Source: Corynespora cassiicola
Lineage: Eukaryota > Ascomycota > Dothideomycetes > Pleosporales > Corynesporascaceae
Length of the DNA: 64,000 bases
Assembly: GCA_022059125.1 (NCBI GenBank)
Contig: JAEUWY010000005.1
Span: 4,030,001 to 4,094,000 of the forward strand
Direction: 5' to 3'
The notes beneath the pieces were generated by a model that did not search any database, was not told the DNA's origin, and saw nothing but the letters and a program-made list of their open reading frames with translations. This document shows, one piece after another, positions 25,595-38,200 of the stretch. Numbering within the stretch: the first letter of the stretch is position 1; each line of letters starts with the position of its first letter. Made by a program: the position numbers and the translations under genes.

Positions 25595-28077
25595 CAGAGA
25601 GGTGACATTAAAAAAGCGTAATAAAAAAAATCGTACTTTTTAAACTTATATAACTTTTTATATAAACTAGCTATTTAAAAAAAAAAAAATTAGTTTTAGA
25701 GATATTTACTAGCGCTACAAATAAAAAAAAACTAAACTACTTATATAATATTTTTAGCTTTTAAAAAAGCTCTAAAGTTATACTAAAAAAAATATAAAAT
25801 TAAATACGCTGTAATTTTTTACCTAAAAAATTATTAAAACTTTTTACTTTATACTAATTAAATTTAGTTTAGTATATATTACGTAAGCGAAAAATTAAAG
25901 CTAGAAATTTATTTTAATATTAAAAAATAAAGTTTAAAAAATAAAGTTTTACTTATATAAGCACTAATTATATAATAATAAACTAGTTAAATTAGTATAT
26001 AAATAAAGATTTTAGAAGTAGAAATTTAAATCTTTATTTTCTCTAAATAAAGATAAAATAGAACTTTAATTTTCAGACTATAAAAAAAAAGTTAATTTTT
26101 TATTAAAAGCTAATGCATCTATTAAAAAAATATTTCTTATTTTAAATAAACCTATTAATAGTATATATTATACTATACAACGTATTAATAAAAAAAATAA
26201 ACTTTTTAATATTTTAAAAAAAGATAGAAATTAGAAGAAAATTAAACTATTAAAAAAAGAAAAAAGAATTATTAATAGAGATTTAATTAAAAGCCCTAAA
26301 AAAACAAATAAAAGAATTTTATTTAAAAATAATTTAAATATATTTAAAAAAAGTTTATAAAGATTTTTTTAAAAAAAAAAATACAGTATAAATATTGCTA
26401 GTAAAAAACTTTTTTTAAATAAAAAAAAGTAAAAATAAAACTAGAATATACTAAAAACAATTTAAAAAATATAAAAAATATAAATTTAAATAAAATTATA
26501 TTTTCTAATAAATTAATAATAGAAAAAGAGCTAGGTTCTAAACAGAAATATATAAGAAAAAAAAATAAGAGAGTAGAAGCTGAATTAGCTTTTATAAAAT
26601 TAAATTATAAGTAAAAAAAAAAATTAAAAAAATTAAAATTAATTAAAAATTAATCATAATTTTTTAGTTTAATTACTTTTTTAAAATATTTAATACTAAT
26701 TAAATTGTAGCTTAAGATATTATTATATTAGTATAAAAAGCTATTTAGATAAAAGAAAGATTAGAATTAGTGTTTATTAAAACACCTAATTCTAAAAATA
26801 ACTTTAATAATACAGATTATATATAAAAAGTATTAAAACTTATTATTAAAAAACAAATAAAACCCGGTTAGTTTATATACCTTTTTTTTATTTTTAAAAT
26901 TAAAATAAATATATTTAATTAATATATTTATAAGAATTTTAAATTTTAAAATTAAAATTAATACTAATTAGTTTATAGACTGGAAATTTTAATAAGATAA
27001 TTTAAAAATCTATACAGCTAAACCAGTTTTAAATTAGTTTAAAAGAAATCAAATTAATTTTTTTTAACATCCTCCTTATAGCCCAGATTTAGCTTCTATT
27101 AAAAATATCTAAGCTATATTAAAAAATGTCTTAAATAAATAAAGAACTAATTTATTAGGTAAAGAAAATAATATTAAAAGTATTAATTTATTTAAAAGAG
27201 CTATAATTAAAGAGTGGAATTTAATTCCACAGGAAATAATAGATAATTATATATTATTTTTATTTAGACGTTATAAAGCAGTTATAGACGCTAAGAGATA
27301 TTATACTAAATATTAATAATTTATTATTAATTTCTTTATTTTAATTTTTTTATTTTTTTTAATTTTCTAAATTTCTAATTTTTTAGAAAATAAACTTATA
27401 CTAATTTTTTCTATATAATTAAATATTATAAATAGCTTTAATATAAAAAAAAAAAACTAAAAATTATACGCTAGAAAAAAAGTTACAGCGTATTTAATTT
27501 TATATTTTTTTTTAATATAACTTTAGAGCTTTTTTAAAAGCTAAAAATATTATATAAGTAGTTTAGTTTTTTTTTATTTGTAGCGCTAGTAAATATCTCT
27601 AAAACTAAACTTTTTTTTTTAAATAGCTAGTTTATATAAAAAGTTATATAAGTTTAAAAAGTACGATTTTTTCTATTATGCTGTTATAAGCTATAAACGT
27701 AGGCTAATAACGGGGCCGACAGAGTCGCACCACTATAGCTAGTCACGTAATATACTTAGTTAATTAGTCTACTTAGTAGTACTAAATAACTAAATAGTAC
27801 TAAGCAGAAAGCTTTAGGCATATATATATAGTTTATATAATTATACTTTATAATTATATTTACTTTATTAGTAAATTTATTATTTAGAATTAACTATTAA
27901 TTTATTATACTTTATTACTAATATAGATATCTATATAGTATGTTATATATTATTTTATTTATATAACTTTACTAGTATTTATTTTTAAAAATTAACTTAA
28001 GCAGCTATTTACTTTTTAACTTTACTTATAATTTATAGCACAGTTTTAATATATATTTTTTTAATATTATCTCTCTG
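25595..28077 (+). mobile_element. Tc1/mariner-type DNA transposon with long inverted ends, RIP-inactivated
   Basis: The left end CAGAGAGGTGACATT after TA (25593-25594) is mirrored by AATATTATCTCTCTG before TA (28078-28079). The inverted ends run at least ~230 bp: 25595-25830 versus about 27470-27681 and 28057-28077. The plus strand carries a transposase relic. KIIFSNKLIIEKELGSKQKY recalls the 'WSDE' region, and at 27068-27109 HPPYSPDLASIKNI then a stop is the classic Tc1 SPDLNPIENIW motif with its terminal Trp turned into TAG/TAA. Excluding a 370-bp solo LTR and its duplicated target, the element was about 2.1 kb. Several stops make it dead. Confidence 0.85.
27682..28051 (+). repeat. Solo LTR of the E3 family, nested in the Tc1 right end
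   Basis: 370 bp beginning TGTTATAAGC and ending TTTTAATA, co-linear with the E3 LTRs. It interrupts the Tc1 inverted end: the sequence before it stops at ATTATGC, and after it TATAT resumes into TTTTTTTAATATTATCTCTCTG. The flanks TATGC/TATAT fit a 5-bp target duplication altered by two RIP-type changes. No internal retrotransposon sequence accompanies it, so it probably arose by LTR-LTR recombination. Its first ~150 bp are less mutated than the E3 LTRs. Confidence 0.8.
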
Positions 28078-28079
28078 TA

Positions 28080-28347
28080 TTATCTACGTACGTATATTTC
28101 TACTTCTATTTTACTTTTTAATACTATAACTTTCTACTATTTTAATTATTTTATATAGTTATATAAATATTATAGTAAAGTTATATTTAATATAGCTTAC
28201 AGTTATAGTAAAAGCTTAAAAAAATATAATTAATTAAATATAGTTAAAAAAACTGTTAATCATAAAATTTATCTATAAACACTATTTTTTATAACTGCTA
28301 TTATATAATTTATAATTACTATTATATATTAGCAGTTATTTAAATAT

Positions 28348-28381
<34 letters not shown>

Positions 28382-29338
28382 TTACTGCTGCTACTACTAC
28401 TGCTTAAACTACTATTTTTTTTTTAATATTTTTAAAAATTTATAAAAAAAACTATTTACTAAATAAAATATTTAAATAAAAATTTTAAAAAAAAAATTAA
28501 AGTTTAAATTTTAATTTATTATTAGTACTAAAATTTTTAACTAAAACTTTAGCTAAAACTTTAAATAAAATTTTTAAAAAAAGTTATTTTTACTATAAAC
28601 TAAAATTATTAAAATAATACTAACTATATTAAGTATAATTATAAAAATTAAAGCTTTATAGACTATCGCGGTTGTTATAGCTATTATAATTTTTTATACT
28701 ATATTAGCTATAAACTATTTTAGTTTTATAAAATAACTTACTTATAATAAATTAAATTTTAATTAAAATAAAATATTTTTTCTGTAATTTAAAAAAGCTA
28801 TAATTTAGAAATTTTAGTTAAAAATTTATTTTATACAGTTTTAGTATAGTAAATAGTATTTTTATATATTAGAATTAAAATTTACAACTTAATAACTTAT
28901 TAAAAAAAAATTTTACTAGTTTATAAATTATAATTATTTACTTTAATATTATAATAATTTTAAATAAGTTTTTATATTATTATTTTAAAGCTTTAAAACT
29001 TTAAAATTTTAAAATAATATTTTCTTTAAGCTATTATAATTTTTATAACTTATATACTTATAAAATAAAAATTACTTATATATTTATTAATAATTTAAAT
29101 ATTTTTTATTATTTTTAGTTACTGTTTTATTAAACGTCTAACTAGCATTATTACTATTTATACTTATTATCTGTATTTATTATTTAGTTCTAGTTTAGTA
29201 AAGCTAAAAAAAAAAAACTTTTATAGTTTTTTAAGTAGATAGTTACGCGCGCGCTAAAATACTTAAAAATAACTAATTTATTTATAAATTATATTATTTT
29301 TTATTAAAGCTTTTTATTAACCTACAGAAGCTGTAATA
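28080..29338. other. AT-rich sequence of unresolved origin between Tc1 and E3
   Basis: RIP-mutated DNA with no protein relic that I could read. It contains an AT dinucleotide run (about 28350-28379) followed by a GCTGCTACTACTACTGC-like stretch, and a short CG-containing island ACGCGCGCGC near 29244. It is presumably the continuation of whatever repeat the plus-strand Tc1 landed in. Confidence 0.35.
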
Positions 29339-29343
29339 GATAG

Positions 29344-29713
29344 TATTATAAACTATAAATATAAGCTAATAACAGGGCCGACAAAGTTGTACCGCTATAG
29401 CTAGTCACGTAATATACTTAGTTAATTAGTCTGTTTAATAGTACTAAGTAACTAAATAGTACTAAGTAAAAAGCTTTAGGTATATATATATAGTTTATAT
29501 AATTATATTTTATAATTATGTTTACTTTATTAGTAAATTTATTATTTAAAATTAATTATTAATTTATTATACTCTATTGCTAACACAGATATATATATAG
29601 TATATTATATATTATTTTACTTATATAATTTTACTAGTATTTATTTTTAAAAATTAACTTAAGCAGCTATTTATTTTTTAGCTTTATTTATAGTCTATAA
29701 TACAGTTTTAATA
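29344..29713 (+). repeat. E3 5' LTR
   Basis: 370 bp from TATTATAAAC to TTTTAATA. It is co-linear with the solo LTR at 27682 and the 3' LTR at 35768, sharing TAGTCACGTAATATACTTAG with the solo copy. The TG start seen in the solo copy is TA here. Confidence 0.85.
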
Positions 29714-32700
29714 TTATAAATACTTTTTAAAATAAATACTACTTTAAAATTACGCGTACTTTTAATTTTAATTAGTAGTACTATTAGTACTAAAACTACT
29801 ATTAGTATAATTATATAACTTAATACAGTAGATAATAATTCTATTAAAATAGTAATATTTAATTTTTATTATAAAAAGTAAAATAAGTTTAAAAACTAGC
29901 TTTTACAGCTTAACTTATTTTTTAATTTTTAAAATAAAAATATTAAAAAAAAAAATGCGTTATGTTCGCAGCTATATATATAAAAAATAAAATATTTTAG
30001 TAAATTAAATTAGTTTTTATTAAGTATAAAAATAGTAAAACTAATAATAACGTTAATAAATAGATAAAAAATTTTAATAAATTTAAAAAAAAAATTAAAT
30101 AAGTTTTTAGAATTGCTAATAAAAATATAATTACTAAATAAAATATTTAATATTTTAAATAATAGGTTTTAGCTGCTAACTATGCTAATAAATTTTAGTA
30201 ACTATTAATTTTTACTAAATAAAATAATAAAATATTTATAATAATATACTGTTAAAAACTTAAATTTAATATTAAAAAAAATTTTATATATTCGGGAGCT
30301 CAGCTTAAAACGCTTAAATAATTTATAAATAAATTTATTAATATTAATTAGAAACTATATAAACTATAAATAAAATTATACTAAAACTAAAATTTATAAT
30401 ATTAATAATATACTAAACTAAGCTATAGTAGAAAGTACTATAATACTAATACTAGTAAATAAGTTAAATATAAAATAATATATTTTACTCGCGACATCTA
30501 TAGTAATAAACTAATAATTTTTAGTAATATTTAAAAAATAAACAAAAAAAGTAATAAAAAAAATAATAAGTTTAAAAATAAAATTATAACTTACTCCGCG
30601 TATAGAAAAACAGACTATATTATAAAAAACTATTAATTAAAAAATAAAGTTATTTAATAGTTAAATATATTATAAACTATTTTAAATAATAAATCTAACG
30701 CAAATAATAAATAAAAAATTATTATAAATAAATTTTATAAAATAGAATTTATCTGCGATAACAAACTACTGTAACACAAAAAAATAAAAAATTTTTTTAA
30801 TTATATTTAGTATTAAAATAAAAATACTTAAATAAAGCTTAGAAGTATTTTTAAAAAAGTTAAGTTTAAAAAATTTAGTTATAAAAAAAAAAGCCTTTTA
30901 TAACGTATATAAATATAAAAAATATTTAAGTAATATTAGTTATAAGTTTAAATAAAACAGTAATAGCAGTATACTATCTAAATTTACTAAATTTAAAATT
31001 AATAAAAATTTTATATAAAAATAAAAACTAGCAGAAACTTATAAAAAAAATAAAAAAAATTTAACTAAAAAATTTATTTAGTAAAAAAAATTACTTATAA
31101 CGCGTAAATAGTTAAAAAAAAATTATAATTTAGATAAAAAAAATTAAAATTTAGAAAAACGCTAATAATAACGCAGTTTTAAAATATAAAAATAAATTAA
31201 TTAAAAAAATTTAAAAATTAAACTAAAAGTTTTACTAAACTTTAATAATAAATTAAATATAGTTTTAAATTTTTTAAAAAACTGTAATATATAAAAACTA
31301 TAATACTATTTAAATTTAAAAAATTTAAAGTATATAAGCTATTTATAAATTTTTTACTAAAAAAACTAATATTAAATTTATTATTTAGATAAAATAGCCG
31401 CAAACTAATTTCTATCTAAACTATATAAATATAAATATTAATAGTTTAACTGCGAGATATATATATATATAATACTTATTTATAAAATAAATAATAATTA
31501 TAATATTTTTTTAAAATAAATAAAGCTAAAAAACTTATAATTAATATACTGGTTAATAAAAAATATATACAAAATTTTTAATAAATTTATCTATATAATA
31601 ATTATAAACGTTACTAGAATAAAAAACGCTTATATAAATTTAGTAATAAATTTTTTTTAGAACAGCACTTAGCGCCTAAAATTAATTTAAAATATTATAT
31701 ACTACTAATTTAAAAAATTTAGTTAAACTATCTGTTAAGCTTAATAGATATTAAATAAAAATATTATTAAATATAAAATTTTAGCATAATTATTTTTTAT
31801 AGTAAGCTGTAAAGCGTAGTAAAATAAAAATATATACTTATAAATAACTTTATTTTTTTTATATAGTAACTAGAAAAAAAATATTAAAAAAAGTATTAAT
31901 AAATTAAAAAGCTATAACTATTATAAATATCTAAAAATACTAAAAAAAAAAAATTTTAATATTATAAACACGGCTATCTATAATATTATTCTAAAACTTT
32001 TATAGTTTAAAAAATATAATTTATATATTAATTAGGTAAAAAAAAAGCTTTTATTTATAAAATATAATTACGCTATTATATTAGAACCTACGTATTAGCA
32101 GTATTTAATAGTAAATAAAATTATACTAAATAATATAAATAGTAAAAAAATAACTAAAACGCTTTTAAAAAAAAATTAACTCTACTAAATTTAATAAAAA
32201 GCTACTAAATAAAAAAATAAAAATTTTAAAAATAACTTACGTAACTTTTAAAATTTTTAAAAAATATAGTAAATAAAAACTATTTTTTTAAAAAAAAAAA
32301 AATAATAAAATATTATTTAAGTATTAGCTTTAGAACTGCGAAAAAGCTTTTTAAAAAAAAAATCTAATTTTTAAACCTATTTACAGTTTATTAAAAAAAA
32401 AAACTTATAGTTTTATAAATATATTTTAATAAAAATTTTAAAAAAAATTTTATACGCGAATTAACGTCAGAAGCAGAATACTTAATTATTTTTATTTTTT
32501 AAAAAAATAGATTTTTATAGTTATATATAAATTTTAAAAAATTTAATAATATTATAATTAAAAATAGATATTTACTATTAAATATTTAAAAGCTTAAAAA
32601 TAAACTATTTAAAATATAAATATTTATAGTTTTAAAATTCTAAAGCGCGTATAACTTAATATATATAAAAAAAAATAAAAAATAAAAAACAGTATTTTAA

Positions 32701-35700
32701 ACGCGGTATAAGTACTATAAATATTTTATAATATTATTTAATTTTACTAACGTATCTGCGATATATTAAATATTTATTAATAATATATTAAAAATATATT
32801 TAAATATATTTATTATTATATATTTAAATAATATTTTAGTTTTTTTTAAAAAATTTAAAAAACATATTTAGCATATATAAATAGTACTAAAATATTTAAA
32901 AAAAGCAGAATTATAACTTAAACTAGAAAAATATAAATTCTATAAAAAAAAAGTTAAATTTTTAAAATATATTATAAAAAAATATAAAGTTAAAATTAGT
33001 TTAAAAAAAATTAAAATAGTTAAAAACTAGCTAACACTAAAAAACGTTAAAAATATATAATTTTTTTTAGAATTCCATAACTTTAATAGATAGTTTATTA
33101 ATTACTATTTAAAAAAAGTACTACTACTTATAAAGTTAATAAAAAAAAATATACTATTTAAATAAAATATTAACTAATAATAAGTTTTTAAAATATTTAA
33201 AAAAACAAGTATATTATTACTAGTTTTTATATTATTTATTAGTAAAAAACTTTTACGTATAAAAACAGATATATTAAACTTAGTAATAAGAATATATATT
33301 AACTAAAAAAAAGTAAATAATATTTAATTATTTATTATTTAAAAAAGTTTAGCAGAACTAAAAAAAAATTATAATATTTATAATAAAAAATTACTTACTA
33401 TTATAAATTTTTTTAAATATTAAAGAATTTATATAAAAAGTTGTTTAGAACTTATAGTATATTTAAATTATAAAAATCTAATAATATTTATAATAACTAA
33501 ACTATTAAACTGATAGTATACTAGATAAAATAAAGAATTAAAATAATATAAATTTAAAATTATTTATATACTAAATAAAAAAAATAGAAAAGTAAACGTT
33601 TTAAGCTAAAAAACAGATATTATAAAAACTAAGTTAATAAATAAAGCTGTTATTTTTAAGTAAGTACTAAATAGTACTTTAAAACTAGTACGCAGTATTA
33701 ATTTTATTATAATAGTATATTAATAAATATTAAAAAATTTTTATTAAACTATTATTTAGTAGTATTACAAAAATCTGTTGTACAGATATCTAAATATTAA
33801 ATAAATAATTAAACTAATATAATAAATATATAATATTTTTAAATTAAAAAAATAAAAAAGTAAAATTTATAAAAAAAAATATAATATATTAAAAAAATAA
33901 ATATAGTATACACGCTTAGTACAGAAAGCTATAAACTATAAAAATACTAAATAAACTTTAAATAAATATTATTATAAATTTTATTACTAGACTACTAACG
34001 TTTTAAAACTTAGTTTTTAAAATATTTTATAATACTATTTTAATAGTTATAAACAGATTTATAAAATATGTAAAAATAATTTTATTTAAAAATAACTATA
34101 CTATACTAAAATTAGTATAGATTATTCTAAATTACATAGTTAGATATTATAAATTATTTTAATTAATTATTAGCGATAGAAATAAACTTTTTATATTAAA
34201 CTATTAAATAATACTAATATTAGCTATTAAAATTAAAAAAAAATTATTGATAGTATATTATTTATAAACAGACAGTTAAATAGAAAAAATAAACTAAACT
34301 ATAAAAATATATTTATAGATATATAGTAACTAAAAATAAAATAATTAAATATTACTACTATTTATAGTATAACTTATATTTAATAACAGAGAATTAGTAA
34401 TAATAAAATAATTTTTTTATTTTATATTACACGGAATATATTTAAATTTTTTATTACTAAAAATTAAAAAAAAAAAAATTAAGCTAGTTATAAATTAAGT
34501 AATAAATAAATTAAAAAAATTATAAAAACTTTAAAAATAATTACAGAAAAATATTAAAATAGTATAATATAAATTTATTTTTTATATTAATTAAAAACAA
34601 AAATAGCACTTTAGCTAAAAAAAATAAAATAAAGTATATTTTTTTATAAAATTTTTTTAAATAATATAATTAAGTAAAAAATTAGATTATATTAAAGTCA
34701 GACTATTTTTAATTCTAAAATAAAAAAAACTAGTTAACTATAAACTCTAACTTTCTGCTAATACTAAAATATATTTAATATTTTATATATTACTATTAAA
34801 ATTTATTAACGCCGAAATACTAGTTTAAAAATATTTTTATTATAAAATAAAAAAAAAATTAAATTTAAAGTAGAAGCGCTAGTAGACTACTGTAAAATAA
34901 AATAAAATAAATTTTATAATAACTATTTTATATAAAAATAATTAGTTAAATAAAAAAAAATATTTAGAGTTAAAAAATATTTAAAAACTAGAATAAAACT
35001 TAAAAAACTGTTAGTAACTACTTAAAAAAAATTAAAAATAAAATTACTTTTACTACTACACAGAAGTAATTAAAAAAAATATATTTAAAAAAAAATAATA
35101 TATTATATATAACTAAATATTTAAAAACTAGTAGATAATATAGATATTTTCTAGAAATTATTAAAAAAACTTTTAATAGCGCTTTAAGTGCTTAAAAAAA
35201 ATTAAAAGTAAAATTTTTAAAAAAACTATTAAAAATAAAAAATTTAAATAACGTTTTACGTTTTTACTACTTTTATTTTTTTAAATTTTATTTTTTTACT
35301 AATATAGTTTTTTTTATATAATAATTAAGTTAGTGTATTTATTAATAAAGCTGTTTTTTTTTAGTTTTTATTATCTGTAAATTTTTTAAATTTTTTTTAT
35401 ATATTTTTATAGCTATATTTTACACTTTATATAATTTTTTTATTTATTATTATAATTTTTTTTTTAGTAAAATACTAAAATTTAGATTAAGTAATATAAA
35501 TATTATACTGCTGTCTGTAATATAAATACTTACTATACTTTTTAAAATAAATATATATTTTATATACTTATTTATATTTTATATAAGTTAAATATTTTTA
35601 AACTATAACTTTTTTTATAATTTTAATAAAATTAGCTAAATAATAATAGTAAACAGTACTAAAAACTGTTAGTATTTTAAATATTATTATAAAAATAAAT

Positions 35701-35767
35701 AGTAATAAAAAAAACCTGCGTGTTATATATTAGCTTAAAAAACTAAGCTAAACTAAAAAAAAAATAG

Positions 35768-36141
35768 TATTATAAGTTATAAATATAGGCTAATAACAGA
35801 GCTAACAGAGTTATACTGCTATAACTAGTTATATAATATACTTAGTTAATTAATCTACTTAGTAATACTAAGTAACTAAATAGTACTAAGTAAAAAGTCT
35901 TAGATATATATATATATATAGTCTATATAATTATATTTTATAATTATATTTACTTTATTAGTAAATTTATTATTTAGAATTAACTATTAATTTATTATAC
36001 TCTATTACTAATATAAATATTTATATAGTATATTATATATTATTTTACTTATATAACTTTACTAGTATTTATTTTTAAAAATTAACCTAAGCAGCTACTT
36101 GCTCTCTAGCCTCGCTTATAGCCTGTAGCACAGCCTTAACA
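35768..36141 (+). repeat. E3 3' LTR
   Basis: 374 bp; the 4 extra bases come from a longer AT run near 35910. The last ~55 bases (AACCTAAGCAGC through CCTTAACA) keep CpA and CpC sites that are TA-rich in the other two copies, and they show the original CA terminus. Confidence 0.85.
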
Positions 36142-36146
36142 GATAG

Positions 36147-37931
36147 ATTAATAGTCGAGACTTAGAGAGCTAGTATATAAAAATATGATTGACAACAATC
36201 GGGCTTTAATTCGCTTACAAGGAGATTGATATATGATAGTAACGGTTGTTCATCGCAGTACTCATGCGTTCATGGGATGAATAGGGTGCTGCGTGCAATG
36301 CTGCAGATAGATGATGCGCTAGCTGCTTCTGGCCTAGCTGATTCATCGGCTGGTCAAAGCCCTTCCCGTTTATCTATCTTTGGTTCCAATCAGCCATAAG
36401 AAACGCATTTGGAAGTTGCAGTGAGGAAACATAGCGCTGAATGCTATATCTCATGGTTTGGAAAGCGATGAATACTTCGGCTTTAAAAGCTCTGATCAGT
36501 GAGTTGCACCGTTTCTCATCGTAATTGTATAATCATTCGTTTTTCATGCCACCAATCGGCCCTTCGCTCCGAGATCAAGCTCTAGCAAAGTTTTTCAAGC
36601 CTTTCGAACCTTTTTTCATGATTTCGTACCCCTTCAATCACCAGCGTGCATGAGATGAGCCGGCCTTGGATACTTACGTGTCGTCCTTCGGCTCACCTGA
36701 AAGACGCTCATGTCCGCGACAATGTCCGGCCGGCCTCGGCTTCCAGACGATAGAAAATTCTAGGAAGATACAAACAGTGGTACCGGGTTTGGAATCGGGG
36801 TTTTGAACTAGCTCCCTGCGGCATCACGCGGTGGCTTAGGCAATGTCAGAGGTGTCATGGGTCGCTATGCACAACGCTCTGCGGGAACTTGATAGGTGCT
36901 CGGCTAAGTTGCATGAGCCTAGTCTACCAAAGAACACAGGCCTACCGATCTCAGAGCCTTTCTTACAGCCCGCGTGATCCCACAAAGTATTCAAAATGCA
37001 TTTCCAACTCTCCACACCTAAAGATCTACATAGCCAGATTCAACCATTCTATCAAGAGGGATTCGGGCAAATGAAACAACACAATGCTATGCGTTTTGCG
37101 TGGTTTCTGAAATAGAATAGGCTAAACGAATATAAGTGAGATGTTCAGGTACTGATCTAACGAAGTTCCCGGATGAGAGACCGGGGTCGACTTGCCCACT
37201 CATGCCATTCTGAGGCCGTGATCTGTTTCGACACCAACGCATTACCCCAAGAAAATATCGTGTTTAGACTCTTTCTCGCGTAATATAGCTGCCTACGAGA
37301 GCGGCCGTACTATACCAAGTCAAACGCTCGGGTGCTTCTGCTAGATTAGTCGACACTCCTTCCCCACGGTTTTTCATACGAATCAAGATAGCTTATGAAG
37401 TTTCTTCCAATAGTATCTTGAAGCGCCTGTATTCTTGTGCCGCTAAATTGATCTATGTCATGGGGTATGTCGCTCTTGGTTCTCTTACGCATTGAATGCG
37501 GGAAAGGCATCAGCAGTCAAAGAGCTCTACGCGGCCTCTGCTTCCTACAACGATGCGCGGAGCCGCATGACAGACGAACTCCGTTACCGTTGGACAACCG
37601 AGTCGTCTAGTCTTTGGTTTCAGCCCGACCGCTGCGTGTTTCCACATGAAATTTCTCCACAGGTAATTTTCCTCGCCTGTCAATGTGCCTCACGTGTATC
37701 CGGCCTGTGCGTCGCGCGGTCAGACTCCGTACTCGTGACGACCTCTACCAAAATAAAACACCTGCAGAATGTCGTCAAGGACACCCTGACTAGTCCAGGA
37801 ACCGTAAAGTGTTACCTCTTTTCCCCAAAGACATGTCTTGATTTGATAGTATCAACGGACCGACCGGTTTGATCGGAAGATGCATCTGGGCGAGCTTGCA
37901 TCCTGAGAGACTTGAAATCTCAGTTTGACGA
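36147..37931. other. Intergenic, right flank of the isochore
   Basis: Normal composition returns immediately after the E3 target duplication. Open frames here (36889-37074, 37492-37872) have no recognisable domains, and the latter lacks an ATG at its start. The 3' part is the promoter region of the GH16 gene. Confidence 0.4.
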
Positions 37932-37939
37932 TATATAAG
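37932..37939 (+). promoter_or_regulatory. Candidate TATA box of the GH16 gene
   Basis: TATATAAG lies about 265 bases upstream of the ATG at 38201, the best core-promoter match in the region. It implies a long 5' untranslated leader of about 230 bases, possibly containing an intron (a GTACGT donor-like site lies at about 38089). Placement is by motif only. Confidence 0.4.
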
Positions 37940-38200
37940 GGGCCGGGGCAATGGCCTTATTTTGCATCAACAGCTCCAGCCTTCGTCACATTTCTTGTAT
38001 ACATCAGTTGTGTATCATCTCCTCCCAGTCTCCAGAATTGGCTCTCTGTTCACACAGTACAAAAACCGCTCCGCTGTATCTGTAGAGTACGTACCAGGAC
38101 GCAGTTCTTGATATTTGAGATATCTCGACTGTTTTTCGTATCTCAGTCTAATATTTCTTCTGTAGATTGACGTTTCGCCTTCCAAACTTCGTCAACAAAT

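Larger units (their letters stand above)
29344..36141 (+). mobile_element. E3: Gypsy-type LTR retrotransposon, RIP-inactivated
   Basis: A 6798-bp element with target duplication GATAG at 29339-29343 and 36142-36146. LTRs are 370 and 374 bp. On the plus strand the reverse transcriptase relic lies at about 32505-32850: IKNRYLLLNI, a SAYNLIYIKK block, KTVF, TRYKYYKYFI, and YLNNILVF for YLDDILVF. Gag would lie at about 29.8-31.3 kb; RNase H, integrase and possibly a chromodomain follow the RT but are not legible enough to bound. No open frame survives. The 3' LTR outer end is unmutated and forms the right edge of the isochore. Confidence 0.85.

Noticed and set aside
37492..37872. 126-codon open frame before the GH16 gene
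   Set aside because: No ATG at its start, no domain, and it overlaps the likely GH16 promoter region.
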